Positions 26,150 through 34,987 are shown, numbered from the stretch's first letter. The stretch: DNA of 64,000 nucleotides from UBA4744 sp963723165 (GCA_963723165.1 CAVRPP010000003.1:62001-126000), one strand, 5' to 3'. Numbers and translations: made by a program. The notes: a model not told the origin generated them from the sequence alone.

Positions 26150-27289
26150 TCACCCCACGCTGCGATCAATGACCCGTGAATCGGTGGACGGGAGCCGATC
26201 GCGGCCCTCCTGAACGCCGATCACCATGGCGCCGACAGCCGAAGAGCCGATCCCGGCCACGACTGCCAGCGTGGCGAACGCTCCCGCGTCTGCAAGTCCT
26301 CCCCCGAGCACAGGTCCGGCCGCACGACCGAACGCCATCAGGGCTTGAGCATCACCCGCACGCTCATCCGGCTCGAGGGACCGGGCTGCCAGCATCTTCA
26401 ATACGCCGGGGACACCCATCCAGAAGGCGAACCCCCACCACGCCATCCCCAGGAAGAGCAACCACACGTGACCACCGAACGCCGACAGGTACACGGCAGG
26501 ACCCAACGTCAGCAGCCACCATCCGGGACGGCGGTGACGCGACGAGAGCCGTGCCCCCAACAAGCCGGTAGCGGCGTTGAGGCTGTAGGCAAACGAAGCC
26601 GCAAAGGGGGTCAACCCCAGTGTCTCCCGGGCCGCCACAGCAACGAAGACGAAGACGCTTGATCCGAAAAAGGTCAACAGCAGCAGCGCCATCAGCAAGA
26701 CCCGGTTGGATCGGGAACGACTCACCGCGCCCGAGCCCTTTTCGGTGACCCCTGTGTCGACCTGGATGAAGAAGGCCGGCAGGGCTGCCACTCCCAGGGC
26801 TATGAAGACGGCTCGATCACCCGTCGCGGCCAGGGCCGACAACAGCGGTGCACTCACCAGCGCGGTAACGGGGCCGGCCGAGGCCACACCGGCCAGCGCC
26901 CCTGGCTTTCGCATAGCGTCGGCCCACACCACCCAGGTGAGCGTCCCGGCCGCCAGGCCGGCCAACGTTCGGAGGCCGACCAACAACCAGAACTGATCGG
27001 GAAGAGCACTCAGCGCGTTGGCCACCACCAACGTGAGTGCCGACCATTTCAACACCTTCCCGGTTGGTGCCAGGAGGCGAGGCATAACCAGATTGGCAAC
27101 AGCAAATGCGCTGACCTGGGCGACCGAGATTCCCGCCGACAACCCTTCACTTACTCCGTAACGGGCCGCTACTTCGGGGATGAGAAACGGCGTCGCCCCG
27201 AACAGCAACTGAGCGGCGGCGGCAGCCGCCAGAATCCCCATCGGGGCCTTGGGGCGCAGGGCATAGGCGAGGCGGGCAGGAGCAAACAT
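26150..27289 (-). CDS. MFS-family transporter
   Basis: 379 aa with about twelve hydrophobic segments in two halves. The loop between helices 2 and 3 reads NLVMPRLLAPTGK, and the first helices are MGILAAAAAAQLLFGATPFL and VAQVSAFAVANLVMP. After a cytoplasmic linker the second half begins with VLLMALLLLTFFGSSVFVFV. The fold and size fit a secondary drug/metabolite exporter; the substrate is unknown. The ATG at 27289 has no clear RBS. It converges with the DM13 gene. Confidence 0.85.
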   Translation of the reverse strand: MFAPARLAYALRPKAPMGILAAAAAAQLLFGATPFLIPEVAARYGVSEGLSAGISVAQVSAFAVANLVMPRLLAPTGKVLKWSALTLVVANALSALPDQFWLLVGLRTLAGLAAGTLTWVVWADAMRKPGALAGVASAGPVTALVSAPLLSALAATGDRAVFIALGVAALPAFFIQVDTGVTEKGSGAVSRSRSNRVLLMALLLLTFFGSSVFVFVAVAARETLGLTPFAASFAYSLNAATGLLGARLSSRHRRPGWWLLTLGPAVYLSAFGGHVWLLFLGMAWWGFAFWMGVPGVLKMLAARSLEPDERAGDAQALMAFGRAAGPVLGGGLADAGAFATLAVVAGIGSSAVGAMVIGVQEGRDRLPSTDSRVIDRSVG

Positions 27290-27326
27290 GGACTGACGAT
27301 TGTCTCACAGAAACTCCGGCCACCAG

Positions 27327-27803
27327 TCACGCGGTAACCGAAGCAACCTCCGCTCCCGTCACCCGGATCAGATCGTCCGGAGCCAGCTCGAGCTGGAGAC
27401 CCCGGCGCCCCCCGCTGACAAAGATCGTGGAATGAGCCAGGACCCCTTCATCAACAACCGCTGGCAAGTCTCGAGATTGACCGAACGGGCTGATCCCCCC
27501 AACCACGTACCCGGTGAGACGTTCGGCATCGGCAGCTTCGGCCATCACAGCTCGCTTGCCTTTGGCTGCCCGCGCTAGCGCTTTGAGCGACAGGCGACCC
27601 GAGACCGGTACGATCCCGACGAAGGGTCGGTCATCGACCCTGGCGACGAGCGTCTTGAAGAGCCGTTCCCGTGGAACCCCGAGGCCGTCCGCTACCGCCG
27701 CCCCGTAGGTGGAATCAAACTCCCCGACCTCGTACTCGTGCACCACAAAGTCGATCCCGGTTTCGCGTAGGTAGTCGATCGCCCGTGTGCCGCCCTTGAC
27801 CAT
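27327..27803 (-). CDS. YbaK/EbsC-type aminoacyl-tRNA deacylase
   Basis: 158 aa. Family blocks in order: IDFVVHEYEV, ERLFKTLVARVDDRPFVGIV with the key Lys of FKTLV, RLSLKALARAAKGKRAVMAE, ERLTGYVVGGISPFGQ and FVSGGRRGLQLELAPDDLI. YbaK clears Cys-tRNA(Pro) in trans. The start is the ATG at 27803, six bases after TATCTT, so it is probably leaderless. A second editing-domain protein of the ProX type lies at 34397-34930. Confidence 0.93.
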   Translation of the reverse strand: MVKGGTRAIDYLRETGIDFVVHEYEVGEFDSTYGAAVADGLGVPRERLFKTLVARVDDRPFVGIVPVSGRLSLKALARAAKGKRAVMAEAADAERLTGYVVGGISPFGQSRDLPAVVDEGVLAHSTIFVSGGRRGLQLELAPDDLIRVTGAEVASVTA

Positions 27804-27809
27804 GAGGGC

Positions 27810-27815
27810 AAGATA
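27810..27815 (-). promoter_or_regulatory. Leaderless -10 box for the YbaK gene
   Basis: TATCTT ends six bases before the ATG at 27803, with no Shine-Dalgarno in between. Confidence 0.6.
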
Positions 27816-27832
27816 TCAAGCATTCAGTCCGT

Positions 27833-27899
27833 CAGTTGTCAGTTGTCGGTGGAGGATTACTGAATACTGAGGACTGAGTACTCGGTATTTACTGATAAC
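27833..27899. repeat. Degenerate ACTGAGTACT-type repeat
   Basis: A run of imperfect short units: CAGTTGTCAGTTGTC, then GATTACTGAATACTGAGG, ACTGAGTACTCGG and TATTTACTGATAACT. Its right end supplies the last codons and TAA stop of the gene at 27889. A related run (CAGTACTCAGTAATCAG) occurs at 39559-39575. Confidence 0.55.
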
Positions 27900-29625
27900 T
27901 CACATACACGGGCAGCGGATCGAGTTCCAGCACCTGTTCCGGGGTGGGAGTGGGTGAATCCTCGTCGTAGAAGTTCTTCCATCCCCACCACCAGCGGCCG
28001 GCGTCGGCGGCACCGGTGAGAGCCCCGTAGGTCTCGTACTTCGAGTGAATGGGCCCCTGGCCGTCGACGTGGACCAGCACGGCCAGTTCGGGAGGCGTTT
28101 CGATCTGATCACGGTTGGTGATCATGGAGAATTTGAACTGGTGGAGGATAAGCAGCTTCTGGGGCAGCGCATGATCCCGAACCAACCCGGCCAGCCAGTC
28201 CGCAACCTCGTTGATTTCGGCAGCGTCGACCGAACCGATCTGTCGCAGGTGCCTCTGGTTGGGCTGCAACCGCCACTCGGGGTCGAGCGCCAGCCCGACA
28301 TACGGCAACAGCAGCAATTCCTCGTATCGTTTGGCCTGGGTGAGGAAGTCCGTGCGACCCGGCTGCAGGTCCAAAGTCACGTAGAGACCCTCCCGGGCGG
28401 CCATCTCTACCCAAGGGCGAAGCTCGTCAACGCTCATTTCCCACGAATAATCGCCGTCATCGGTAGCGGAGGCCGAGGCAACGGTGGCAATGATCTCAAA
28501 CGCCGGCAGTATCTCAGCGCCGTCGGCGGCATAGGGGGCCGCCACCTCCCGGGCCCGTTCGGCCGCCTCTGCGGGCCCCTGCTCGCCCATCACCCCGAGG
28601 GCCGGTGTCGTGGGATTGCCGTAGAGCGCCACGATGCGCCTTCCCGGAAACAGCAGAAGGCCACCCCCGGGGAGTTCGTTGTCGGCGAGAAGAGCGTCGA
28701 CTTGCCAATCGACGTCCGGAGCGATTTCTCCCAACAGCACGACGCGATCGGGAACTTCGGATCCAGGAAGCGCATCCACCACCGCCCGGTTCGTTCGGAG
28801 ATCACGGCCATCGACGAGCAGCACGGTTGCCCCGGCATACCGAGCGGCAACTGCGGCAATCAATGCCAGATCGGGCGAACACACATCGACCAGCCACAGG
28901 TCGCCTTGTGGTTCGGCGGCCTCTGCCCGTCGATTGATCACCGATGCAATCTCGACGTCGTCCCGATCACAGACCTCGGCCGTTCCCGGGGCCAGAAGCC
29001 AGACGCTGCTTCCAGTGGCAATCGGCTGCAACACTCGCGCCGCATCGGCGATCCCGCCCGTCGGCAACCCCACCCACACGCCGGCTTGCATGGCTTTGAA
29101 GGCCCCCCGTGCTACTTCCTCCGGTGACCCATCAAAAACTTCCGCAGTGGCGGCGGGTGGCAAGACCAGCGCCGGGACATCCCCGACCAGCGTCACCGAG
29201 CGGGGAGCCAGCCGCTCGAGTTCGGCCTCTAACGCGCCGGTGTCACCGTCGCCCGCTACCAGGAGTGGACCACCCAGTGCGGCCGCCAGCTGAGCGCTCG
29301 CCGCCACGAGCGCCAGATCGTTCCCGGCCGTGACAACCACTTCATCGGCGCACGAAAACACAGCCCGGGACACCGATATCGAAGCCGCCACCGGATCGAT
29401 CGATTCGATCCGGTGGCGCCCCTCATCGTCCGGCGCCACGAGGGCCCGGCAATCGCGCGGCGGCACCGTCGTGGTGGTCACGGTGGGAACTGTCGACGTG
29501 GTCGTCGCAGGAGCCGACCCCACGGTTACGGAGGAAACGAGATCGGTCTGAAGGGACGTGCAAGCCGTCGCGGCCATGACCACGACAACGAGAACAACGA
29601 AATGCGTGGGACGTCGACTCAACAC
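27889..29625 (-). CDS. Lipoprotein with cell-wall-binding-like repeats and TIM-barrel-like C-terminal domain
   Basis: 578 aa from GTG 29625, six bases after TAGCCT (leaderless). Lipobox MAATACTS, Thr-rich linker to about 55. Residues about 75-330 contain three repeats like the cell-wall-binding-2 module: AGNDLALVAASAQLAAALGG-PLLVAG ... RSVTLVGDVPAL; IAAVAARYAGATVLLVDGRD ... VPDRVVLLGEIAP. The C-terminal 240 residues (ILPAFEIIATVASAS, GLYVTLDLQPGRTDFLTQAK, LPYVGLALDPEWRL, LLILHQFKFSMITN) look like an alpha/beta barrel often attached to actinobacterial lipoproteins, function unknown. The last residues VYVSYQ are encoded inside the repeat at 27833-27899, so the C-terminus may have been altered by that element. 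Confidence 0.78.
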   Translation of the reverse strand: MLSRRPTHFVVLVVVVMAATACTSLQTDLVSSVTVGSAPATTTSTVPTVTTTTVPPRDCRALVAPDDEGRHRIESIDPVAASISVSRAVFSCADEVVVTAGNDLALVAASAQLAAALGGPLLVAGDGDTGALEAELERLAPRSVTLVGDVPALVLPPAATAEVFDGSPEEVARGAFKAMQAGVWVGLPTGGIADAARVLQPIATGSSVWLLAPGTAEVCDRDDVEIASVINRRAEAAEPQGDLWLVDVCSPDLALIAAVAARYAGATVLLVDGRDLRTNRAVVDALPGSEVPDRVVLLGEIAPDVDWQVDALLADNELPGGGLLLFPGRRIVALYGNPTTPALGVMGEQGPAEAAERAREVAAPYAADGAEILPAFEIIATVASASATDDGDYSWEMSVDELRPWVEMAAREGLYVTLDLQPGRTDFLTQAKRYEELLLLPYVGLALDPEWRLQPNQRHLRQIGSVDAAEINEVADWLAGLVRDHALPQKLLILHQFKFSMITNRDQIETPPELAVLVHVDGQGPIHSKYETYGALTGAADAGRWWWGWKNFYDEDSPTPTPEQVLELDPLPVYVSYQ

Positions 29626-29631
29626 CTCAAG

Positions 29632-29637
29632 AGGCTA
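29632..29637 (-). promoter_or_regulatory. Leaderless -10 box for the cell-wall-binding lipoprotein
   Basis: TAGCCT ends six bases before the GTG at 29625. Confidence 0.6.
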
Positions 29638-29646
29638 CCGAGTAAT

Positions 29647-29701
29647 CCCGTTCTGGCGTCAATTTCCGTCCCTGGGACCGGGAAATTGACGCCAGAACGG
29701 G
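29647..29701. repeat. Perfect 21-bp inverted repeat, 13-nt spacer
   Basis: The arm at 29647-29667 (CCCGTTCTGGCGTCAATTTC plus C) is exactly reverse-complementary to 29681-29701. The spacer is 29668-29680. It lies between the divergent genes at 29625 and 29737, just behind both promoters. No T-run follows on either strand. Confidence 0.9.
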
Positions 29702-29736
29702 TCTAGCCTCAGGTTGCGCCCCGCGAAAGGACACCG

Positions 29737-31662
29737 ATGCCCATCACCGCTTCCTATGGCTCCTGGACGTCACCGATCACTCCAACCATGTTGACTCACG
29801 CCGGGATCGGCCTGGGTGAGGTCGTCACAGACGGGGCGGACCTCTACTGGGTGGAGTCTCGCCCCACCGAAGGCGGGCGTAGCGTCATCGTGAGACGGCG
29901 ACCGGATGGAATCACGGAGGACGTTTCGCCTCCCGGCTTCAATTCCCGCACCCGGGCGCATGAGTACGGCGGGGGCGCCTATGCAGTTCGCGGCGGAGTT
30001 GTAATCTCTTCGAGTTTCCAGGACCAGCGGGTCTACCGGCTCGATGGGGAAGAACCGAGAGCGATCACCCCGGAGCCAGAATTGCCGGCCGGGGACCGTT
30101 ACGCCGACTTCGCCTTCCACAACGATCAGGTCATCTGTGTCCGCGAGCACCACCTCCCCGACGCCGAGGCAGTCAACGAGCTGGCCATCTTCCCTGCCGA
30201 CGGGAGTGTCCCCCCTCGATCCATCGCAGGCGGGCATGACTTCGTCTCCTCGGCGCGGGTATCCCCGGACGGGAGCAGGCTGGCCTGGCTGACGTGGGAC
30301 CACCCCAACATGCCGTGGGACGGCACGGAACTCTGGATGGCGGCCCTTGCTGCGGACGGGAATCTGGACGCACCCCGCCTGATCGCAGGCGGCGCCGACG
30401 AATCGATCTTCCAGCCCGAATGGAGTCCCGACGGTCGGCTTCACTTCATCTCCGACCGGACCGGCTGGTGGAATCTCTACCGGTTGGAGGTTTCCGGAGA
30501 GGTCACCGCTCTCCTGCCGCTGGAGGCAGATTTTGGCGCTCCGCAGTGGCTATTCGGATTTCGCCGCTACGACTTCCTCGACTCCGGCGCCGTTGTTGCC
30601 ACCTATGAGCAAGGCGGGATGTCAACGTTGGGAGTCCTCCACAACGAACGGTGGCGCCCGTGCGAGCTCGAACGGGACATCATTTCTCCAACTCTGGCGG
30701 TCGGGGGCGGACGGGCGTGGACCGTTGCAGCCGGCCTGGCGGAACCGGCGGCGGTGGTCGGCATCGATCCTGAGTCCGGCGACCAGCAGGTAATCCGGAG
30801 CTCGCTCTCGATCGAGCTCGATGACGCCTTCATCAGCCGTCCCCTGGCGATCGAGTTTCCGACCACCGGCGGTGACTTTGCCCATGCCTTCTACTACCCG
30901 CCGACCAACGCCGATTTCGTTCCGCCAGAGGGTGAACTCCCTCCTCTGGTGGTGTGGTCCCACGGCGGCCCGACGGGGTCAACCAGCCCTGCCTTCACAC
31001 TCGGTCGGCAGTTCTGGACCAGCCGCGGGTTTGCCCTGGTGGATGTCAACTATCGAGGTTCGACCGGGTACGGCCGGGCCTACCGCAATGCCCTGCGCGA
31101 GAACTGGGGCATCGTCGATACCGATGACTGCATCGCCGCCGCTCACTACCTGGCCGACCGCGGTCTCGTCGATGAGGACCGGATGGCCATCCGGGGTGGC
31201 AGCGCCGGCGGTTACACAACCCTCTGTGCACTCACGTTCCACGATGAGTTCGCTACCGGTGCGTCGTACTTCGGGGTGGCCGATATCGGGGCCCTGGCCG
31301 AGGAAACCCACAAGTTCGAATCCCGATACATGGATTCAATGGTCGGCCCCTATCCGGAGGCCGCTCAGCTCTACCAGGATCGCTCGCCCGCCTATCACAC
31401 GGAGAAGTTGTCACGACCGATGGTGATCCTGCAGGGCCTGGACGATGAGGTCGTCCCACCCGATCAGGCCGAAATGATGATTGAGGCTCTGGATCGGAAG
31501 GGGATCCCGTACTCCTATCTCGCTTTTGAAGGCGAAGGACACGGGTTCCGGAAAGCCGAGAACATCGAGCGTTCGGCCGAAGCGGAGCTGTTCTTCTACG
31601 GCTGGGTCTTTGGATTTGTCCCGGCAGGCGATATTGCCCCAATCGAGATACACAATGCTTGA
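29737..31662 (+). CDS. Prolyl-oligopeptidase family (S9) serine peptidase
   Basis: 641 aa, GAAAGGA five bases before the ATG. Residues about 1-380 are a beta-propeller with Asp-box-like strands (RVSPDGSRLAWLTWDHPNMP, QPEWSPDGRLHFISDRTGWW). The C-terminal hydrolase has the nucleophile Ser489 in IRGGSAGGYTT, Asp570 in LQGLDDEVVPP and His602 in EGEGHGFR, with the substrate-gate block WSHGGPTGSTSPAF. It resembles acylaminoacyl-peptidase / dipeptidyl aminopeptidase BI members. No signal peptide is visible, so it is probably a cytosolic oligopeptide hydrolase. It converges with the FAD oxidoreductase. Confidence 0.93.
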   Translation: MPITASYGSWTSPITPTMLTHAGIGLGEVVTDGADLYWVESRPTEGGRSVIVRRRPDGITEDVSPPGFNSRTRAHEYGGGAYAVRGGVVISSSFQDQRVYRLDGEEPRAITPEPELPAGDRYADFAFHNDQVICVREHHLPDAEAVNELAIFPADGSVPPRSIAGGHDFVSSARVSPDGSRLAWLTWDHPNMPWDGTELWMAALAADGNLDAPRLIAGGADESIFQPEWSPDGRLHFISDRTGWWNLYRLEVSGEVTALLPLEADFGAPQWLFGFRRYDFLDSGAVVATYEQGGMSTLGVLHNERWRPCELERDIISPTLAVGGGRAWTVAAGLAEPAAVVGIDPESGDQQVIRSSLSIELDDAFISRPLAIEFPTTGGDFAHAFYYPPTNADFVPPEGELPPLVVWSHGGPTGSTSPAFTLGRQFWTSRGFALVDVNYRGSTGYGRAYRNALRENWGIVDTDDCIAAAHYLADRGLVDEDRMAIRGGSAGGYTTLCALTFHDEFATGASYFGVADIGALAEETHKFESRYMDSMVGPYPEAAQLYQDRSPAYHTEKLSRPMVILQGLDDEVVPPDQAEMMIEALDRKGIPYSYLAFEGEGHGFRKAENIERSAEAELFFYGWVFGFVPAGDIAPIEIHNA

Positions 31663-31671
31663 GCGGGGCGG

Positions 31672-33015
31672 TCAGAGTTGCCCGTCGTCCGTCATCAACT
31701 CGAGCCCTTGCAGGTAACCCGGATCTTCGTAACGGGACGGCAAGAACGCACGCGAGTACCCGGGCAGTGCCCCTCCGGTTGCGTGGAGGGCTGCCAGTTC
31801 TCCTGCCGCCGCAGCCGCCATCACCCCGAAACCGGAAAGCGCACCAACGGTATAGGCGCCGTTGACGCTCGTAGGGCCGATGAGTGGCAGGTTCTCGGCG
31901 GTCTTCGTGTAGTACCCGCCATCCACCACCGAATACGGCAATCTGTCGCGATAATCGCTGAGACCGGGGACCATTGTGCTCATCCCCCGCATCACCAGTT
32001 CCGGGTAAAGAGGGTCCGGCGGCAGGGGCCAGGCAGGCTCCATCACCGTGCGGCGGTACTCCCATAGGGCAATCACATAGGGCGAATCCGGATTACCGTC
32101 GGGGCGGCCGTGGCAAGCAGCCGGGAGTTCACCGAGCAAGAAGCGCGTTCCCGGATCTGCCGCCAGCATTGCAGCTACTTCCTGAGACCAGTCGATGTGT
32201 TGCGGGTCGCTCCAGATCAACATGGGTGCCTCTGCCGGGATTACCCGCCGGTGCTCCTTGAAAGCAACCTTGAGATGCAGCTCCGAGGTCACCGGCAACT
32301 GCTCTCCGAACAATGCCGCCACCTCTCCAATCAGTGGTCCCGCCGCATTCACAAACGCCGGGGTGCGCAGGGTCTGCCCGTCGTCAAGGGTGACGGACCG
32401 GACCCGGCCGACGCCGGTCTCGACCGAGACCACCCGCCGCCGCAGGGACGTGAGCCCGGCTTCCCGGGCCTGCCGGAGCAGCCAGGCTCCCAGTTGCTGG
32501 GCGCTGAACCATCCAGCGCGGCGCGCATGGAGAACGGCAACGGCCCGTTCGGTGAGATACGGGAAGTGCTTCCGGATGAGCATCGGGTCGAGAATGAGAT
32601 CTGCTCCCTCCAACCGGACGGTCGTATCGTAGGGAGGGCCGCCACCGCCCCGGGCGTGAATCCGCAGCGGCCCCGCTCCCAGACCTGAAACGCGCCGGGC
32701 AGATTCCTGCCATTCCCGGGCTCGATCCGGGTCGCCGGTGACGTAGAGATACCCGCGGCGGTTCAGGTTGAGGGCGTTGCCGCTCTGGTCGGACCATTCG
32801 TCCAGGAGATCGGTCGATCGGTTCATGAGTCCGACCATCGGTGCGTTCGGCCACCAGTTGCGATAGCACTCGGTCGATTTGTCCGAAGTGAGGGTGAGCG
32901 GTGGGCGGGGGTCGCAGAGCACCACTCGCCGGACACCCTGCACGACTGCCAGGAAATAAGCCGTGGCTACGCCGGCGATTCCGGCACCACAGACAACAAC
33001 ATCTGCCGATGACAT
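31672..33015 (-). CDS. FAD-dependent oxidoreductase (DAO family)
   Basis: 447 aa. Dinucleotide-binding motif VVVCGAGIAGVATAYFLA at the N-terminus, then the DAO-type RGYLYVTGDPDRA, a mid-protein ADLILDPMLIRKHFPYL, VNAAGPLIGEVAALFG and the C-terminal FAD end KTAENLPLIGPTSVNGAYTV-GALSGFGVMAAAAAGELAAL. Relatives oxidise amino acids, sarcosine or glycine; the exact substrate is unclear. AAGGA sits three bases before the ATG. It is separate from its neighbours, with 77 nt to the upstream hydrolase gene stop. Confidence 0.88.
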   Translation of the reverse strand: MSSADVVVCGAGIAGVATAYFLAVVQGVRRVVLCDPRPPLTLTSDKSTECYRNWWPNAPMVGLMNRSTDLLDEWSDQSGNALNLNRRGYLYVTGDPDRAREWQESARRVSGLGAGPLRIHARGGGGPPYDTTVRLEGADLILDPMLIRKHFPYLTERAVAVLHARRAGWFSAQQLGAWLLRQAREAGLTSLRRRVVSVETGVGRVRSVTLDDGQTLRTPAFVNAAGPLIGEVAALFGEQLPVTSELHLKVAFKEHRRVIPAEAPMLIWSDPQHIDWSQEVAAMLAADPGTRFLLGELPAACHGRPDGNPDSPYVIALWEYRRTVMEPAWPLPPDPLYPELVMRGMSTMVPGLSDYRDRLPYSVVDGGYYTKTAENLPLIGPTSVNGAYTVGALSGFGVMAAAAAGELAALHATGGALPGYSRAFLPSRYEDPGYLQGLELMTDDGQL

Positions 33016-33092
33016 GGATCCTTCAGTCTCGGGTTCTCGACCCAGTATCGAACACTCGTCGACGCGGATCCAGTAACCAGATGCAGGTGCCC

Positions 33093-33833
33093 TCAGGCGA
33101 ACGCTTGGCGAGCGAAGGTCCGGACCGACTCAGAGAAAGCTTCCGGCTGGGTCAGTGAACAGGAGTGGCCGGCGTCATGGACCATCTCGACCCGGGCGTT
33201 GGAGGCGGCGGCCAGGGCACCTTCTTCCTCCCGGTTCACCTGGTCTCGCTCACCGTTGAGCAGGAGGATGGGGCCCCGGTAGCGGGCCGCCATCGCGTAG
33301 TAGTCCCGCCCGGGGATCTCTTTCAGCGAATCCGCGGCTCCGCGCATGGAAAACGGCTCCGCCAGGATGTCGTCGGCCAGTTCCGGAGGCAGCAGCTTGC
33401 GCATCGAGTCCTCTGCCTTCTTGTTCATCCGATTGGCAACGGCGCCGACCAAGAACCCGTACATCCTGGTTGAGAAGCCACCCCAGCCACCATAAGACGC
33501 GCTTGCCCCGGAAAGCACGAGGCCTTTCACGCGGCCGGGCGCCAAGTCGACGAGCGCCAGGGCTGCGTATCCACCGCCGGAGAGCCCCACCGCTACGGCA
33601 TCTCCGCCCGCATATTCGTTCAGCGCCTCCAGAGCCACCGCTGCGGCACGATCGATAGCGAACCGTTCGCTACGCCGAACCCCGTGTCCGGGCAGATCGA
33701 TCGAGATGGTCCTGAACTCGTCCGCCAGCAACCTGTGCTGGGGAAGCCACATCAACCGGCTGGCGCCGGCTCCGTGGAGGAAGAGGATCGAACGTTCGTT
33801 GCTGCTTCCATGGATCTCGACGCCCGCCGTCAT
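33093..33833 (-). CDS. Alpha/beta-fold hydrolase
   Basis: 246 aa. HG motif LFLHGAGASRLMWLPQ, nucleophile elbow VGLSGGGYAALAL (Ser in GLSGGG), late Asp in LLNGERDQVNREE and His in VHDAGHSCSLTQPE. The ATG overlaps the stop of the upstream regulator gene (ATGA at 33833-33830), so the two are coupled. Esterase, lactonase or C-C hydrolase activity are all possible; the substrate is unknown. Confidence 0.88.
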   Translation of the reverse strand: MTAGVEIHGSSNERSILFLHGAGASRLMWLPQHRLLADEFRTISIDLPGHGVRRSERFAIDRAAAVALEALNEYAGGDAVAVGLSGGGYAALALVDLAPGRVKGLVLSGASASYGGWGGFSTRMYGFLVGAVANRMNKKAEDSMRKLLPPELADDILAEPFSMRGAADSLKEIPGRDYYAMAARYRGPILLLNGERDQVNREEEGALAAASNARVEMVHDAGHSCSLTQPEAFSESVRTFARQAFA

Positions 33834-34363
33834 GATTGATCCTCCGGGAGCGAGGTCCGGTAGACGGCCCCGGCGAAGCCAAACATCGGCCCGTCTCCTT
33901 CAGCATCCGCAAACTCGTCTGCCAGGCTCTCGAGTTGTTGGGCGAATTCCGCGGCTCGGGCGGTTGCCATCCGTACCGAGTACAACCGCCGTCCCCCGCT
34001 GAAAGGTTGCTCTGCGGCCGGGGCCGACTCGCGGGCGGCCTGTTCGAACAGGAAGACCAGCGGGTCGGTCTCGGCATCTCCGGCCAGGCGGATGCGAAGT
34101 CGGTCGTATGTCAGGCCGAACAGCTTTTCCGTCATTGCCCGCACCTGTCGTTCCTCAACCACCTCGACCAATCCATGCCGCTCTAGCACCTTGAGATGGT
34201 GACCTACCTTGCCGTGAGTCATGCCAAGCAGTCCGGCAAGTTGTTTGGCGCTGGCCGGACGATCGTCCAGGACCTGCAGGATCCTGGTTCGGGTCGGATC
34301 GGCAACAGCCTTCACCTGCTCGGCGCCGGTCAAAACGAGTTCGCGATCTGTATGTACTGTCAT
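33830..34363 (-). CDS. ArsR-type winged-helix transcriptional regulator
   Basis: 177 aa from the ATG at 34363. The HTH lies at about residues 12-75: AEQVKAVADPTRTRILQVLD, SAKQLAGLLGMTHGKVGHHL (recognition helix) and LKVLERHGLVEVVEERQVRA. The rest is a helical domain of unknown ligand. No metal-binding Cys pair is seen, so it is not an obvious metal sensor. It is divergent from the ProX-type deacylase gene across a 33-nt AT-rich gap and probably represses its own two-gene unit and perhaps that neighbour. Confidence 0.86.
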   Translation of the reverse strand: MTVHTDRELVLTGAEQVKAVADPTRTRILQVLDDRPASAKQLAGLLGMTHGKVGHHLKVLERHGLVEVVEERQVRAMTEKLFGLTYDRLRIRLAGDAETDPLVFLFEQAARESAPAAEQPFSGGRRLYSVRMATARAAEFAQQLESLADEFADAEGDGPMFGFAGAVYRTSLPEDQS

Positions 34364-34396
34364 TTCAATATATAATGTTAATTCATTACATAAGGC
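34364..34396. promoter_or_regulatory. Divergent AT-rich promoter/operator
   Basis: The short gap between two divergent genes is strikingly AT-rich for this genome. It contains TATAAT at 34370-34375 and an imperfect palindrome TAATGTTAATTCATTA (5-bp arms) just downstream. It is a likely operator for the ArsR-type regulator at 33830-34363. Confidence 0.5.
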
Positions 34397-34930
34397 ATGG
34401 CAAACCGTATGAGTAAAGTGCCCGCTGTGACCGAGCCATTCTCCCCCGCCACTGCCGAGAGCCTCCTCCGATACCTGGACGAACTCGGGATAGAAACCCA
34501 CACTGTTGAGCACCCGGCCGTGTTCACGGTCGAGGAAGCGCAGCGAGTGCGGGGCGATCTAACGGGCGCACACTCCAAGAGCCTGTTCCTGAGGAACAAG
34601 AAGGGTCGCATGTGGCTCGTGGTTACTCTCGAGGACCGGTCGATCGACCTCAAGGATCTCGGGGATCGATTGGGCGCCGGGCGCCTTTCTTTTGGCAGTG
34701 CCGACCGGTTGATGCGTCATCTGGGAGTGATCCCCGGGGCTGTCACCCCGTTCGCAACCATCAACGACCATGAGGGAGTCGTCCAGCTTGCCCTCGATCG
34801 GGCATTGACGGAAACAGGTACCCTCAACTTCCACCCCCTCAACAACACCAAAACGACGTCCATTTCGACCGAAGGGCTGCTCCGCTTCCTCGAAGCCACA
34901 CGCCACACCCCCGTCCTGTTGGATTTCTAG
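34397..34930 (+). CDS. ProX/PrdX-type prolyl-tRNA deacylase (YbaK/ProRS editing domain)
   Basis: 177 aa. The editing-domain blocks are VEHPAVFTVEEAQRVRGDL, GAHSKSLFLRNKKGRMWLVV with the key Lys in KSLFL, RLSFGSADRLMRHLGVIPGA-VTPF, and HPLNNTKTTSISTEGLLRFL. These match ProX, which hydrolyses Ala-tRNA(Pro). It is distinct from the YbaK protein at 27327-27803, so the genome may edit more than one mischarged tRNA(Pro). A second ATG at 34409 is possible. Confidence 0.92.
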   Translation: MANRMSKVPAVTEPFSPATAESLLRYLDELGIETHTVEHPAVFTVEEAQRVRGDLTGAHSKSLFLRNKKGRMWLVVTLEDRSIDLKDLGDRLGAGRLSFGSADRLMRHLGVIPGAVTPFATINDHEGVVQLALDRALTETGTLNFHPLNNTKTTSISTEGLLRFLEATRHTPVLLDF

Positions 34931-34987
34931 TCCTTCCTATTCCGACCCCGAATTGGCATGATGAAGCTCGCTCAATCGAGGTTCAGT

